Source: Saccharospirillum salsuginis (GTDB lineage: Bacteria > Pseudomonadota > Gammaproteobacteria > Pseudomonadales > Natronospirillaceae). From it: 64,000 nucleotides of DNA. The stretch covers positions 248,001-312,000 of the forward strand of contig NZ_BMXR01000003.1 in assembly GCF_014651855.1 (NCBI RefSeq). The letters are read 5' to 3'. Below the pieces are notes generated by a model, which saw nothing but the letters and a program-made list of their open reading frames with translations, did not search any database and was not told the origin of the DNA. Shown in pieces: positions 17,037 through 26,749 of the stretch (the stretch's first letter is position 1; every line of letters begins with the position of its first letter). The translations under genes and the position numbers were made by a program.

Positions 17037-17720
17037 TTACTGTTTCCTGTACCGCCGCTCCGGCCGCCCGACGGTGCCGTAGTTCACCTCGGCGCTCAAT
17101 TCCTCCGTGCTCACCAGGTACTCCAGGTATCGACGGGCCGTTGTGCGTGAGGCGCCGATGCGTTGGCCGACGGCTTCGGCGCTCCAGTCGTCGCCTTCGC
17201 TGACCACGGCCCGGATCTTGTCGAGCGTCAGGGTGTCGATGCCCTTGGGCAGGCGTGGGGCGGATTCCGATTGCGCTTCAGTGTGGCCCCGAGGGAGCAG
17301 GGCGTCCACTTCCTTCTGGGCGACCTTGTGCAGGCCGTCCAGGGTGTCCAGGTGTTGGCGGTAGTTGTTGATGGCTTCTTCGAGCCGTTCGTACACCAGG
17401 GGTTTGAGGATGTAGTCGAACACGCCGCCGCGCAGGGCGCTTCGTAACGTGGTCACTTCACGCGCGGCGGTGATCAGGATGACGTCGGTAGCGCTGTTGG
17501 CGGCACGCAGCTGGCGCAGCAGGTCGAGGCCGTTGCCTTCGGGGAAGTAGACGTCGAGCAGCACCAGGTCCGGTTGCAGGACTTCGACCAGGTCGCGGGC
17601 GTCTGCCAGGCTGTGGGCCATGCCGCACAGTTCAACGGCTTCGAGGCGCTCCACGAAACGGCGTTGGATCTCGGCGATTTGGCGGTCGTCTTCGACGATC
17701 AGCAGGCGGATGGGTCTCAT
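17037..17720 (-). CDS. CitB/DcuR-family response regulator
   Basis: The product is 227 residues. The receiver domain is complete: acidic pair EDD at 10-12, phosphorylation site Asp56 (LLDVYFPEGNG) and Lys106 (YILKPL). The C-terminal ~60 residues (DWSAEAVGQRIGASRTTARRYLEYLV) form the HTH of the CitT/DctR group. It overlaps the kinase gene by 4 bases. The pair is transcribed away from tctCBA and probably activates it when a tri- or dicarboxylate is present; the 8-6-8 inverted repeat at 19565-19586 is a candidate binding site. Confidence 0.93.
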   Translation of the reverse strand: MRPIRLLIVEDDRQIAEIQRRFVERLEAVELCGMAHSLADARDLVEVLQPDLVLLDVYFPEGNGLDLLRQLRAANSATDVILITAAREVTTLRSALRGGVFDYILKPLVYERLEEAINNYRQHLDTLDGLHKVAQKEVDALLPRGHTEAQSESAPRLPKGIDTLTLDKIRAVVSEGDDWSAEAVGQRIGASRTTARRYLEYLVSTEELSAEVNYGTVGRPERRYRKQ

Positions 17721-19366
17721 CGGTCAGTCTCCTCGACCACCGACATCGATTGGGTCGGACGCTTCGGTAGATAGAGTGTGAACCGGGTACCGCTCTGCGG
17801 CAACCTTTCCAGCGTGATCGAACCGCCCCAGCGGTCGACGAAGCTGCGCACCAGGTGCAGGCCGATGCCGTGGTTGATCCCGGGTTTGCTGGTGAAGCCT
17901 TTCTCGAAGATGCGCTCCTGGTCGTCGAGCGAGATACCGGGGCCCTGGTCTTCGACCTCGAAAATGAGGTCATGGCCCAGATCGCTCATACTCAGATGCA
18001 CCTCGCCGCCGCTGCTGTGTTGCTGGCGAGTGGCTTCGAGGGCGTTGTCGATCAGGTTGCCGAGCACACTGACCAGTTGGTCGCGCGGCAGGGCCTCGGG
18101 CACGGTCATCATGCGGCTGCCCGGGTCGATGATCAGTTTCAAGCCCATCTCGCGGGCGCGGTTGTATTTGCCGAGCAGGCAGCCGGCGATGACCGGGTCG
18201 GGTACCGCTTCAAGCAGCAGATGGATCAACGCCTGGTGGTCGCTTACCTCGCTGCCGATCAGCGCCAGCGCCTCGTCGGTGGCGCCGATCTGGATCAGAC
18301 CGGCGATGGTGTGCAGCTTGTTGGAGTATTCGTGCGTCTGGCTGCGCAGGGTGTCGGCGTATTGCTGGATGCGGGTGAGCTGGCGGCTGACCTGGTCCAG
18401 CTCGTCGCGCGGGCGAAAGCTGGCGACCACGCCTATTATATCGCTGCCCTGTTTCACCGGCAGGCGGTTGACGATCATGTGCCGGCCCTTGAGCCAGACT
18501 TCCTGATCGAACTCCGGTTCGCCGCTGCCGAGCACCTTGGGCAAACCGCTCTCCGGCAGGACATTGGTGATGGGCTGGCCGGACAGGCGGGTTTCCGGCA
18601 TCAGGCCCAGGGTTTCGATCGCGGTGCGGTTGAAGGTGGTGATGATGCCCTCGCGGTTGATGGCGATGATGCCTTCGCGAACCGATTGCAGGGTCGCATC
18701 CCGCTCCTCGAACAGCCGGGCGATCTGCTCCGGTTCCAACCCGAAAATGGCGCGCTTGAAACGTCCGGCGATGACGATGGCGGCGGCGACACTGCCGAGC
18801 AGCATCAGGGCCATGACGGTGAACAGCACCAGGTTGTAGCGGGCGATGGTGGAGCGGACCTGGTCCAGCGAATAACCGACCGAGACAATGCCGATGATCT
18901 CCTCGCCGGCCAGATCGATTATCGGCGCCTTGCCGCGCATGGATAATCCCAGACTGCCCAATGCCTTGTTCACATAGCCCTGGCCTTGCTCCAGCGCGAT
19001 GGCACCGGTGTCGCCGTCGTCGTCGGCCATTGAGTGGCCCAGGCGGTCCGGGTTCGGGTGAGCCAGACGAATGGCGTTGTGATCTCCGATGACGATGAAC
19101 AGGGCCTCGTTGGTGGCGGCGAGTTTCTGGCTCAACGCCTGCAGGGAGTCGACATCGCGCCGCTGCACACCGGTGATGATCTCGGGCATGGCGGCGATGG
19201 TCTTGGCCACCATCAGGGCGCGCTGACCGATCTCCTCATCCAGCGAGTCGCTGAGGTAGTACCAGGCGAAGCCGCCGATCAGGCCGGTCTGGAAGGCGCT
19301 GACCAGGCCCAGTACCAGGATCATCCGGGTTTTGAGTTTGAGTTTCTTGAGCACGGTTGGTGACAC
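17717..19366 (-). CDS. CitA/DcuS-family sensor histidine kinase
   Basis: The product is 549 residues. TM1 is at about 15-38, followed by a periplasmic PAS-like carboxylate sensor of about 40-175, TM2 at about 176-198, a cytoplasmic PAS at about 222-330, then the phospho-acceptor helix THEYSNKLHTIAGL (His about 346) and an HATPase domain with DQGPGISLDDQERIF and HGIGLHLVRSF. The architecture is that of kinases sensing citrate, C4-dicarboxylates or tricarballylate. It forms a 4-base overlap with its regulator gene and lies divergent from tctCBA across 342 bases. Confidence 0.93.
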   Translation of the reverse strand: MSPTVLKKLKLKTRMILVLGLVSAFQTGLIGGFAWYYLSDSLDEEIGQRALMVAKTIAAMPEIITGVQRRDVDSLQALSQKLAATNEALFIVIGDHNAIRLAHPNPDRLGHSMADDDGDTGAIALEQGQGYVNKALGSLGLSMRGKAPIIDLAGEEIIGIVSVGYSLDQVRSTIARYNLVLFTVMALMLLGSVAAAIVIAGRFKRAIFGLEPEQIARLFEERDATLQSVREGIIAINREGIITTFNRTAIETLGLMPETRLSGQPITNVLPESGLPKVLGSGEPEFDQEVWLKGRHMIVNRLPVKQGSDIIGVVASFRPRDELDQVSRQLTRIQQYADTLRSQTHEYSNKLHTIAGLIQIGATDEALALIGSEVSDHQALIHLLLEAVPDPVIAGCLLGKYNRAREMGLKLIIDPGSRMMTVPEALPRDQLVSVLGNLIDNALEATRQQHSSGGEVHLSMSDLGHDLIFEVEDQGPGISLDDQERIFEKGFTSKPGINHGIGLHLVRSFVDRWGGSITLERLPQSGTRFTLYLPKRPTQSMSVVEETDR

Positions 19367-19403
19367 TGCAGAGTCATGGTTTTGGCCGGGTTGTTTTTAT
19401 AGG

Positions 19404-19503
19404 CCTTCCCCTCTCCCCAGCCCTCCCGAGACGTCGGACCGCCCAAGGGAAAGGGGGCACATACTTCCCTCTCCCATTGGAAGAGGGATCGAGGGTGAGG
19501 GTC
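19404..19503. repeat. Intergenic CCTCTCCC-type palindromic repeat
   Basis: The sequence has C-rich stretches (CCTTCCCCTCTCCCCAGCCC, CCCTCTCCCATTGGAAGAGGG) with complementary G-rich parts (AGGGAAAGGGGGC, GAGGGTGAGGG). Intergenic elements of this make-up are scattered in many proteobacteria. It sits between the kinase gene start and the tct promoter region and may form hairpins. No coding function. Confidence 0.6.
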
Positions 19504-19564
19504 AATCCAATTTCTAGCCTACCCAATCTCCTCAAAAAACGCCCGTAAACAATATGAACAAAAC

Positions 19565-19586
19565 GCCTTTAATGGTCTTTAAAGGC
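19565..19586. promoter_or_regulatory. Inverted repeat, candidate response-regulator site for tctCBA
   Basis: GCCTTTAA-N6-TTAAAGGC is a perfect 8-6-8 inverted repeat 123 bases upstream of tctC, in the divergent region shared with the two-component operon. The position fits an activator site. That it binds the adjacent CitB-like regulator is inference. Confidence 0.5.
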
Positions 19587-19708
19587 AATACGACCACAAA
19601 CTTTATCCGTTCCCGCCCGCTGAATAATGTCGTCTCTACCGGTTCACAAACCGTTCGCCCTGTTCACAGTGGGGCGCCATATAAAAACAAGTATGAGAGG
19701 ACAATCCG

Positions 19709-20683
19709 ATGATCAAGCAAACGCTATCCTTAGTGGCGGCGGCCGCCGTCAGTGTGTCAGCCATGGCCTGGGAACCCTCGGGCAAAGTCGAATGCATCGC
19801 TCCGGCCGATCCGGGCGGCGGTTGGGACTTCACCTGCCGCAGCGTCGGTAATGTGCTGGAAGAGCTGGACATGGTGCCGGGCAGTGTACAGACCACCAAC
19901 ATGGCCGGCGCGGGCGGCGGCGTGGCCTTCGCGCACACCGTCAGCAAACGCAACAGCGACGACAAGCTTCTGGTCGCCGCGTCCACCGCCACCACCACCC
20001 GTCTGGCCCAGCAGCAGTTCCCGGGCATGAACGCGGGCATGGTCAAGTGGGTCGGCGCCCTGGGTGCGGACTATGGCATCATCGCCGTAAGCAAAGATTC
20101 CGAATACCAGAACCTGAATCAGCTGATGGACGCGCTGAAAGACAACCCGCGCGACGTCAAATTCGCCGGCGGCAGCGCCACCGGTGGCTGGGACCATCTG
20201 AAAGTATTGATCGCGGCCAAGGCGGCCGGTGTCGGCAACCTGCCGAGCGTGCCTTACCTGTCCTACAACAACGGCGGCGAAGCCATGACCCAGGTCATCG
20301 GCGGTCACGTCGATGCGTTTACCGGCGACATCAGTGAGGCCACCGGCTTCATGGATTCCGGCGACCTGCGCGTACTGGCGGTGCTGGCCGAAGAGCGTCT
20401 GCCCGGTAAGTTCGACCACATTCCGACCGCCCGCGAGCAGGGCATCGATGCATTGGGCCCGAACTGGCGCGGTTTCTACATGCCGGCCGATGCCGACCCG
20501 GAAGCGCAGGCTTACTGGGTGAACGCCATCGACGAGCTGTACGCCAGCGACGAATGGAAGTCCGTCATGCGCCAGAACGGCCTGATCCCGTTCCATCCCC
20601 CGGCCGGTGAGTTCGAAGACTTCGTTCGCGGCCAGGTGGATGACATCGAGCAACTGTCGCGCGAGATCGGGCTGCTGAAATGA
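19709..20683 (+). CDS. tctC: Tripartite tricarboxylate transporter substrate-binding protein
   Basis: The product is 324 residues with a signal peptide cleaved near VSAMA. The family block CIAPADPGGGWDFTCRSVG and MAGAGGGVAFAH follow, then GGSATGGWDHLKVL and NWRGFYMPADA, all typical of TctC/Bug proteins. It binds a di- or tricarboxylate in the periplasm and delivers it to TctAB. It is the first gene of tctCBA; tctB starts 4 bases before its stop ends (overlap). Confidence 0.93.
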   Translation: MIKQTLSLVAAAAVSVSAMAWEPSGKVECIAPADPGGGWDFTCRSVGNVLEELDMVPGSVQTTNMAGAGGGVAFAHTVSKRNSDDKLLVAASTATTTRLAQQQFPGMNAGMVKWVGALGADYGIIAVSKDSEYQNLNQLMDALKDNPRDVKFAGGSATGGWDHLKVLIAAKAAGVGNLPSVPYLSYNNGGEAMTQVIGGHVDAFTGDISEATGFMDSGDLRVLAVLAEERLPGKFDHIPTAREQGIDALGPNWRGFYMPADADPEAQAYWVNAIDELYASDEWKSVMRQNGLIPFHPPAGEFEDFVRGQVDDIEQLSREIGLLK

Positions 20684-21126
20684 CAGCACGTGGCGACCGC
20701 ATCCTCGGCCTCGCGCTGTTGGTCCTGGCCGTCGCGTACGGCTGGGCCGCACAGCAGTGGCCGGCTCCGTTCGGCGGCCACGAGGCCGTCGGACCGGAGA
20801 CTTTCCCGACCATCCTGTCCGTGGTGCTGGCTTTGTCGAGTTGTTATCTGATCGCCAAGCCGGACCCGGATGCGCACTGGCCCTGGGGCCGTACGGCCAT
20901 CGAACTGGTCATGGCCGTGGGCATTCTGGTGGTGTATGCCCTGGTACTGGAGCCTTTGGGATTCATTCCGGCGACGACGGTCGCCGTCGGTACACTCTGC
21001 TGGCGCATGGGCGCCGGCCCGAAAGGGGCCTTCATCACCGGACTGGTCAGTGCCGTGGTGGTCTTCTTCCTGTTCAACAATCTGCTTGAATTGAGCTTGC
21101 CCGCGGGCTTGCTGGCGTTCGAGTGA
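20680..21126 (+). CDS. tctB: Tripartite tricarboxylate transporter small membrane subunit
   Basis: The product is 148 residues with four predicted membrane helices, including ELVMAVGILVVYALVLEPLGFIPAT, the family pattern. It overlaps tctC by 4 bases and is followed by tctA after 16 bases. It forms the permease with TctA. Confidence 0.92.
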   Translation: MTARGDRILGLALLVLAVAYGWAAQQWPAPFGGHEAVGPETFPTILSVVLALSSCYLIAKPDPDAHWPWGRTAIELVMAVGILVVYALVLEPLGFIPATTVAVGTLCWRMGAGPKGAFITGLVSAVVVFFLFNNLLELSLPAGLLAFE

Positions 21127-21142
21127 CGACGGGAGTCGAGTG

Positions 21143-22666
21143 ATGGACACTCTGCAGTTCCTGATTGACGGTTTCGCGGTGGCACTGGCCCCGCAAAACC
21201 TGATGTTCGCGCTCTTCGGGGCCTTTATCGGCACCCTGATCGGTGCCCTGCCGGGCCTCGGCCCGGCCAATGGCGTCGCCATTCTGATTCCGCTGGCCTT
21301 TACCCTCGGCCTGCCGGCGGATACCGCGATGATCCTGCTCACAGCGGTCTACGCCGGGGCTATGTACGGCGGCCGGATATCGTCGATCCTGCTGAACATA
21401 CCCGGTGACGAACCGGCGATGATGACCTGCCTCGACGGCTACCCCATGGCGCAGAAAGGCAAGGCGGCCGAGGCCCTGGCGCTGTCGGCCGTGGCGTCCT
21501 TCATGGGCGGGTTGATCGGCACCATCGGACTGATTCTGCTGGCGCCGGTGTTGGCGAAATTCGCGCTGACGTTCGGCCCGGCCGAGTACTTCGCATTGTT
21601 CATGCTGGCTTTCGCCACCCTGGGCGGCATTACCGGCAAGAACCCGATGAAAACCGTGGTCGCGGCGACGCTCGGCATCATGATCTCGACCGTCGGTATC
21701 GATAACACCGGGGTTCAGCGCTACACCTTCGGCATCCTGAAACTCTACGAAGGCGTCGATTTCATTCTGGCCATCGTCGGTCTGTTCGCGATTTCCGAGC
21801 TGTTGCTGTTTATCGAAGAACGCGCCGGCGCGGGCCGCAAGCTGATCCAGGTCGGCAAACTCTTGCTCAGACCCCGGGACATCCTGCACGTATTGCCCAC
21901 GACCCTGCGGGGCGGTTCGCTCGGCTTCATCGCGGGCGTATTGCCCGGTGCCGGGGCTTCCCTGGGCAGCTTTATCAGCTATACGCTGGAAAAGCAGTAT
22001 CTGGGCAAGAAGGGACACTTCGGTGAAGGCGACCCGCGCGGCGTCGCGGCCCCGGAGGCCGGCAACAACGGCGCGTCCAGCGGGGCTCTGGTGCCGATGC
22101 TGACGCTCGGCGTACCGGGCAGCGGCACTACAGCCGTATTACTGGCCATGCTGATCTCGTTGAACATCACCCCCGGACCGCTGATGTTCACTCAGAACGC
22201 GGACATCGTCTGGGGTGTGATCGCGGCGCTGTTGATCGGCAACCTGTTGTTGCTGGTGCTGAACATTCCATTGGTCGGTTTCTTCGTCAAGCTGCTGTCG
22301 GTTCCGCCCATGTTTCTGCTGCCCATGGTGACGATGATCGCCTTCGTCGGCATCTACTCGATCAGCCACAGCACCTTCGATCTGTACTTCATGATTGGCT
22401 TCGGCGTTGCCGGCTACCTGTTGCGCAAGCTTGAGATGCCGCTGGTGCCGATCATCCTCGGCCTGCTGCTGGGCCCGGAAATGGAAAAGAACCTGGGCCA
22501 CGCCCTGGTGATATCCGACGGCGACTGGAGCGTGCTCTGGGGCACACCGCTGGCCGCCAGTCTCTGGCTGGTGGCGGGGCTGGGGTTGATTCTGCCCTAC
22601 ATCGTCGGCCCGATACTGCGCCGGCGTATGCGCGCGGCGATCACCGAGGACGCCGTCAGCGACTGA
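21143..22666 (+). CDS. tctA: Tripartite tricarboxylate transporter large membrane subunit
   Basis: The product is 507 residues from ATG 21143 (the preceding GTG is also in frame). It has about 12 membrane helices and the TctA hallmarks: GALPGLGPANGVAILIPL near the N-terminus, YAGAMYGGRISSILLNIPGD, and the second-half motif GVLPGAGASLGSFISY with PEAGNNGASSGALVPMLTLG. It imports carboxylates using the ion gradient. Last gene of the operon. Confidence 0.95.
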   Translation: MDTLQFLIDGFAVALAPQNLMFALFGAFIGTLIGALPGLGPANGVAILIPLAFTLGLPADTAMILLTAVYAGAMYGGRISSILLNIPGDEPAMMTCLDGYPMAQKGKAAEALALSAVASFMGGLIGTIGLILLAPVLAKFALTFGPAEYFALFMLAFATLGGITGKNPMKTVVAATLGIMISTVGIDNTGVQRYTFGILKLYEGVDFILAIVGLFAISELLLFIEERAGAGRKLIQVGKLLLRPRDILHVLPTTLRGGSLGFIAGVLPGAGASLGSFISYTLEKQYLGKKGHFGEGDPRGVAAPEAGNNGASSGALVPMLTLGVPGSGTTAVLLAMLISLNITPGPLMFTQNADIVWGVIAALLIGNLLLLVLNIPLVGFFVKLLSVPPMFLLPMVTMIAFVGIYSISHSTFDLYFMIGFGVAGYLLRKLEMPLVPIILGLLLGPEMEKNLGHALVISDGDWSVLWGTPLAASLWLVAGLGLILPYIVGPILRRRMRAAITEDAVSD

Positions 22667-22705
22667 CCACCCTTTTGGACAGATCCCTTGGCAGGGGGTT
22701 CGGTT

Positions 22706-22741
22706 GGGGCATGGGGTCGCGTACTTCAGCCCCTTTTTTTG
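22706..22741 (+). terminator. Possible Rho-independent terminator of tctCBA
   Basis: A short GGGGC / GCCCC stem with a long loop is followed by a run of T (22734 onward). The stem is weak, so the T-run and the location 40 bases after the tctA stop are the main support. Confidence 0.4.
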
Positions 22742-22785
22742 TTCTTGACGCTTGGGTATCGATGTTTGCTTCGGTGGTAGAACCC

Positions 22786-22900
22786 GCACCGGCTGCCGGG
22801 TACCTGTATTCGGGGTCGCCGTGAACCCATCCATGGGGGCTTGGCGGCAGCCATCCATTGCTGCCGACATCCCCGAATACAGGCACCCGGCATCCGGCGC
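22786..22900 (-). repeat. Long palindromic element, copy 1 (reverse orientation)
   Basis: Arms 22786-22815 and 22871-22900 pair over 27 of 30 bases. Inside are a small hairpin (GGCAGC / GCTGCC, 22846-22865) and, on the minus strand, the core CAAGCCCCCATGGATGGG then TTCACGGCGACCC shared with copies at 45585-45698 and 53636-53736. The variable part of the arm here is CCTGTATTCGGGG. It is intergenic, between tctA and the next binding protein. Confidence 0.8.
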
Positions 22901-22983
22901 TAGCCATCAGCGGACGTCGAAAACTCAGTAAAAGGAAAGCTCGCTCGGGATCCCTTAATAACACAACAAGACGGGACCAAATC

Positions 22984-23997
22984 ATGATACATAGACACAC
23001 CTATAGCCGGGCGCACTTGCGCCAAGGCCTTTGTACGTTGGCGGCGACTTGCGCTGTGTTGTTTTCTTCCTTATCCGGTCACGCCGAGTCGCTGGCCGAG
23101 CTGCATGTGCTGATTCCCGGTGGCCAGGGCGGTGGCTGGGATCTGACCGCGCGCACCGTCGGCGAGACGTTGCAGGGCACCGGTCTGGTCGGACGGGTCA
23201 GCTACGAAAACCGCACCGGTAACAGCGGCGGTGTGGCGCTGTCACATCTGGTGGAGGGCGTTCCGGAAAACGCCAACACCCTGATGGTGAACTCGACGCC
23301 GATCATTGTGCGCTCGGTGTCGAATATCTTCGATCACACCTACCGCGATCTGACGCCCGTTGCCGCTCTCATTGGTGACTACGGAGCGCTGGTAGTGGAT
23401 GGTGACTCACCGTATCGCTCGTTTGACGAACTGGTTGCAGCGTTTGAAAAAGCACCTCATCGATTGCGTTTCGGTGGCGGCTCGGCGCGTGGCGACCTGG
23501 ATAATATCGTCGCCGCGACCATCATGCGCGAGGCGGTCGGTAAACAGGCGCAGTTTCTGGAATACCGGGCCTACGACGGGGGCGGCCGGGCGATGGACGC
23601 GTTGCGTGCCGGTCGGGTGGATTGCCTGGTGACCGGTTTTGGCGAAGCCATCCAGTTGCAGCGTGATCAACAGATTCGCATTCTGGGGATTACGGCACAG
23701 AAACGCAGCCAGGCCTATCCCGATGTGCCGACCTTCGCTGAACAGGGTTATCGGGTCGATTTCGTAAACTGGCGCGGTTTCTTTGCGCCGCCGAACCTGG
23801 ACGACCGGCACCTCAACGCCTACATCGACCTGTTCGATCGCCTGACCGCCAGTCCCGATTGGCAGACCGCCATGGCGCGACACGGATGGGTCTCGACTTA
23901 TCGGACGGGTAAGGATTTCGAACGGTTTCTGAGCCGACAGGAAGATGAGTTGCTGGATGTTATGCGCGATCTGGGCATCTATTACCTGGGTTACTGA
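22984..23997 (+). CDS. Second TctC/Bug-family substrate-binding protein, solitary
   Basis: The product is 337 residues from ATG 22984, with a signal peptide ending near SGHA. It contains HVLIPGGQGGGWDLTARTVGETL, GNSGGVALSHLV, GGGSARGDLDNIV and NWRGFFAPPNLDD, as in TctC. It is separated from tctCBA by the palindromic element and has no permease of its own. It could be an alternative receptor for the neighbouring TctAB, or a periplasmic sensor protein, as seen for other Bug proteins. Confidence 0.88.
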   Translation: MIHRHTYSRAHLRQGLCTLAATCAVLFSSLSGHAESLAELHVLIPGGQGGGWDLTARTVGETLQGTGLVGRVSYENRTGNSGGVALSHLVEGVPENANTLMVNSTPIIVRSVSNIFDHTYRDLTPVAALIGDYGALVVDGDSPYRSFDELVAAFEKAPHRLRFGGGSARGDLDNIVAATIMREAVGKQAQFLEYRAYDGGGRAMDALRAGRVDCLVTGFGEAIQLQRDQQIRILGITAQKRSQAYPDVPTFAEQGYRVDFVNWRGFFAPPNLDDRHLNAYIDLFDRLTASPDWQTAMARHGWVSTYRTGKDFERFLSRQEDELLDVMRDLGIYYLGY

Positions 23998-24046
23998 CGC
24001 ATCAGGGTATACCGGGTCGACGGAGGGCTGGTCGCATTGAATCGCC

Positions 24047-24076
24047 TTGATTAATCGCTATATACTTGGCTATATA
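24047..24076 (+). promoter_or_regulatory. Predicted modABC promoter
   Basis: TTGATT (24047-24052) and TATATA (24071-24076) with an 18-base spacer lie 46 bases before the modA start. The -10 hexamer falls inside the right half of the ModE-type palindrome, so binding would block RNA polymerase. Confidence 0.55.
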
Positions 24077-24079
24077 ACG
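24056..24079. promoter_or_regulatory. ModE operator
   Basis: CGCTATATA-N6-TATATAACG is a nearly perfect inverted repeat matching the known ModE site (CGTTATAT / ATATAACG halves) upstream of modABC. A ModE-type regulator is encoded at 26915-27742. Molybdate-bound ModE should repress transport here. Confidence 0.8.
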
Positions 24080-24121
24080 AATTAAGGCTTTGCCCAAGGC
24101 GAGCCCAAGCCGGGAAAAACC

Positions 24122-24880
24122 ATGACACTCAGGAGCAGACTGATCGGGGGGCTGATGTTGATCGGCGGGTGGGCTCATGCCGATACCCTGACCGTAGCGG
24201 TCGCGTCGAACTTCACTGCGCCGATGAACGACATTGCCGCCGCCTTTGAACAAGCGACCGGTCATACGGTGCAACTGGCGTTCGGTTCGTCCGGCAAGTT
24301 TTTCGCGCAAATTCGCAATGGCGCGCCGTTCGAAGTGTTTTTCTCGGCCGATCAGGCCAAACCCCGGGCGTTGGAGGAGCAGGGCAGCATCGTACCGGGC
24401 AGCCGTTTCACCTATGCCGTGGGCGCTCTGGCGCTCTGGTCATCGCGGGAGGATGTACCGGTCGACAACGCCGAGGTGCTGCGCCGGGGCAACTTCAACA
24501 AACTCGCGCTGGCGAACCTACGGTTGGCACCCTATGGCGCGGCCGCCGTGGAGGTTCTGGATGCTCTGGAACTGACCGAAGCCACCCGGCCGCACTGGGT
24601 ACAAGGCGAGAACATTGCCCAGACCTATCAGTTCGTACGTACCGGTAACGCGGCGGTCGGGTTCGTGGCCTTGTCCCAGGTCATGTCGGATGGTGCGGTG
24701 CGGCACGGTTCGGCCTGGATCGTTCCGGGTCATCTGCACCCGCCGATCCGGCAGGACGTCGTGCTGTTGCCCCGGGGCGAGGGCAATGAGGCCGCCCGGG
24801 CGTTTCTTGACTATGTCCGGGGCGAATCCGCCCGCGCCATCATCGAATCCTACGGTTATACGGTGCCCGCATCCCCATGA
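24122..24880 (+). CDS. modA: Molybdate ABC transporter substrate-binding protein
   Basis: The product is 252 residues with a signal peptide ending at AHA. The family pattern [26 protein letters not shown] and [26 protein letters not shown] is present, and residues around ALSQV near 180 complete the oxyanion site. It binds molybdate or tungstate in the periplasm. It is the first gene of modABC and overlaps modB by 4 bases. Confidence 0.95.
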   Translation: MTLRSRLIGGLMLIGGWAHADTLTVAVASNFTAPMNDIAAAFEQATGHTVQLAFGSSGKFFAQIRNGAPFEVFFSADQAKPRALEEQGSIVPGSRFTYAVGALALWSSREDVPVDNAEVLRRGNFNKLALANLRLAPYGAAAVEVLDALELTEATRPHWVQGENIAQTYQFVRTGNAAVGFVALSQVMSDGAVRHGSAWIVPGHLHPPIRQDVVLLPRGEGNEAARAFLDYVRGESARAIIESYGYTVPASP

Positions 24881-25575
24881 CCTTCTCCGACGCCGACCTG
24901 GCCGCGATCTGGCTGACCCTGAAACTGGCGACCACGGTGACCGCGCTGTTGCTGGTTCTCGGCACGCCCATCGCCTGGTGGTTGGCGCGCACCCGGTCAC
25001 GGTGGAAAGGGCCGGTGGGCGCGGTGGTGGCCCTGCCTTTGGTGTTGCCGCCGACGGTGCTCGGCTTCTATTTGCTGTTGGTCATGGGGCCCAATGGTTG
25101 GGTCGGTCAACTGACGCAGGCGTTGGGGCTGGGGTTGTTGCCCTTCACTTTCTGGGGGCTGGTGGTCGCCTCGGTGTTTTATTCCCTGCCGTTCGTGGTG
25201 CAGCCAATCCATAACGCCATCGAAGCGCTGGGCGAGCGGCCGCTGGAGACGGCCGCGACTCTGCGTGCCGGGCCCTGGGACCGGTTTTTCACCGTGGTGT
25301 TGCCCATGGCCCGGCCCGGGTTCATCACCGCCGCGATCCTCGGCTTTGCCCACACCGTTGGGGAATTCGGGGTGGTGTTGATGATCGGCGGCAATATTCC
25401 GGGCGAGACGCGGGTCGTCTCGGTGCAGATTTATGATCATGTCGAGGCCCTGGCTTACGGCCAGGCCCATGGGCTCTCGGCCCTAATGGTCGCGTTTTCG
25501 TTTCTGGTGTTGTTGGGCCTGTATGGTTTTCAACGCAACGCCCGCTTCGGTATGACGTTCGGAGGCAGGCCATGA
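24877..25575 (+). CDS. modB: Molybdate ABC transporter permease
   Basis: The product is 232 residues with five or six membrane helices. It has the ABC permease EAA loop ([27 protein letters not shown]) and the N-terminal [19 protein letters not shown] typical of ModB. It overlaps both neighbours by 4 bases, so translation of the three genes is coupled. Confidence 0.95.
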   Translation: MTFSDADLAAIWLTLKLATTVTALLLVLGTPIAWWLARTRSRWKGPVGAVVALPLVLPPTVLGFYLLLVMGPNGWVGQLTQALGLGLLPFTFWGLVVASVFYSLPFVVQPIHNAIEALGERPLETAATLRAGPWDRFFTVVLPMARPGFITAAILGFAHTVGEFGVVLMIGGNIPGETRVVSVQIYDHVEALAYGQAHGLSALMVAFSFLVLLGLYGFQRNARFGMTFGGRP

Positions 25576-26681
25576 GCACTTCGCTGGAACCGGCCGAGCT
25601 CATTCAGGCACGTTTCCAACTTCGTTTTTCCGCTCAGACCTCGACCGGTTTCGCGCTGGATCTGGATACCGAATTTCCCGGGCGTGGTGTGACCGCGATA
25701 TTCGGCCAGTCAGGCTCCGGCAAGACCACCTTGCTGCGTTGCGTGGCCGGGTTGGAGCGGGCCACCGACGGGCGATTGGTGGTCAAGGGCGAGGTCTGGC
25801 AGGACGAACAGGGTTTCCGGCCGACCCACAAACGACCGCTGGGTTATGTGTTTCAGGAATCGAGCCTCTTCCCGCACCTGACGGCGCAAGGCAATCTGGA
25901 TTACGCCATCAAACGTTCCGGGTATCCGCACGACGAGGATCTTTATCAACGGGTGTTATCGATCATGGGTATTGAACCCGTACTGGAACGCTACCCGTCG
26001 CAACTGTCGGGCGGCGAGCGCCAGCGGGTGGCCATTGCCCGGGCGCTGTTGATCCGTCCGCGCCTGTTGCTGATGGACGAACCGCTGGCGTCGCTCGATG
26101 CCGCGCGCAAGCAGGAGATATTGCCTTATCTGGAAAAGCTGCACGCCAGTTTCGATCTGCCGATTCTGTACGTCAGCCATTCAGTCGATGAAGTGGCCCG
26201 TCTGGCCGATCAGGTTCTGGTGCTGGACGAGGGGCGCCTGATCGATCAGGGGCCGGTGTCCGAGGTGCTCTCGCATCTCGACCGGTCGCTGGGGATGGGC
26301 GAGGACGCCGGCGTCGTCTTGCAAGGCCGGGTCACGGAGCGCGACAACCGGTGGCACCTGGCGCGTGTTGCTTTTGACCGTGGTGAGCTATGGATCGGTG
26401 ACGGCGGGGACCCCGTCGGCCAGCCGCTGCGTCTACGGATTTTGGCGCGTGACATCAGCCTGGCGCACAGCCCGCATGCGGATACCAGTGTGTTGAACCA
26501 GCTTCCTGTCGAGGTCGAGGACATCGCGGACGATCACAACCCGGCCATGGCCTGGGTCCGGCTGAAGGCAGGATCCGAGCGACTGATCGCAAGGGTGACG
26601 CGGCGCTCGGTCGCCCATTTGGCGTTGGCGCCGGGCCAGCGGATCTGGGCCTACATCAAGTCCGTGGCGATTGTTCGTTAG
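25572..26681 (+). CDS. modC: Molybdate ABC transporter ATP-binding protein
   Basis: The product is 369 residues. Walker A is [12 protein letters not shown] (residues 45-56), the Q-loop lies in [13 protein letters not shown], the ABC signature is [16 protein letters not shown], Walker B is [12 protein letters not shown], and the switch is His in YVSHSVDEV. The C-terminal ~80 residues form a TOBE (molybdate-binding) domain. It powers uptake through ModB. Confidence 0.95.
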   Translation: MSTSLEPAELIQARFQLRFSAQTSTGFALDLDTEFPGRGVTAIFGQSGSGKTTLLRCVAGLERATDGRLVVKGEVWQDEQGFRPTHKRPLGYVFQESSLFPHLTAQGNLDYAIKRSGYPHDEDLYQRVLSIMGIEPVLERYPSQLSGGERQRVAIARALLIRPRLLLMDEPLASLDAARKQEILPYLEKLHASFDLPILYVSHSVDEVARLADQVLVLDEGRLIDQGPVSEVLSHLDRSLGMGEDAGVVLQGRVTERDNRWHLARVAFDRGELWIGDGGDPVGQPLRLRILARDISLAHSPHADTSVLNQLPVEVEDIADDHNPAMAWVRLKAGSERLIARVTRRSVAHLALAPGQRIWAYIKSVAIVR

Positions 26682-26749
26682 GAGGCTGTTGTTCCAGAAT
26701 AGAGGTCGTAACACAGGCAAGGTCTTTTGGCACAATTTGCGCTCAGAGA

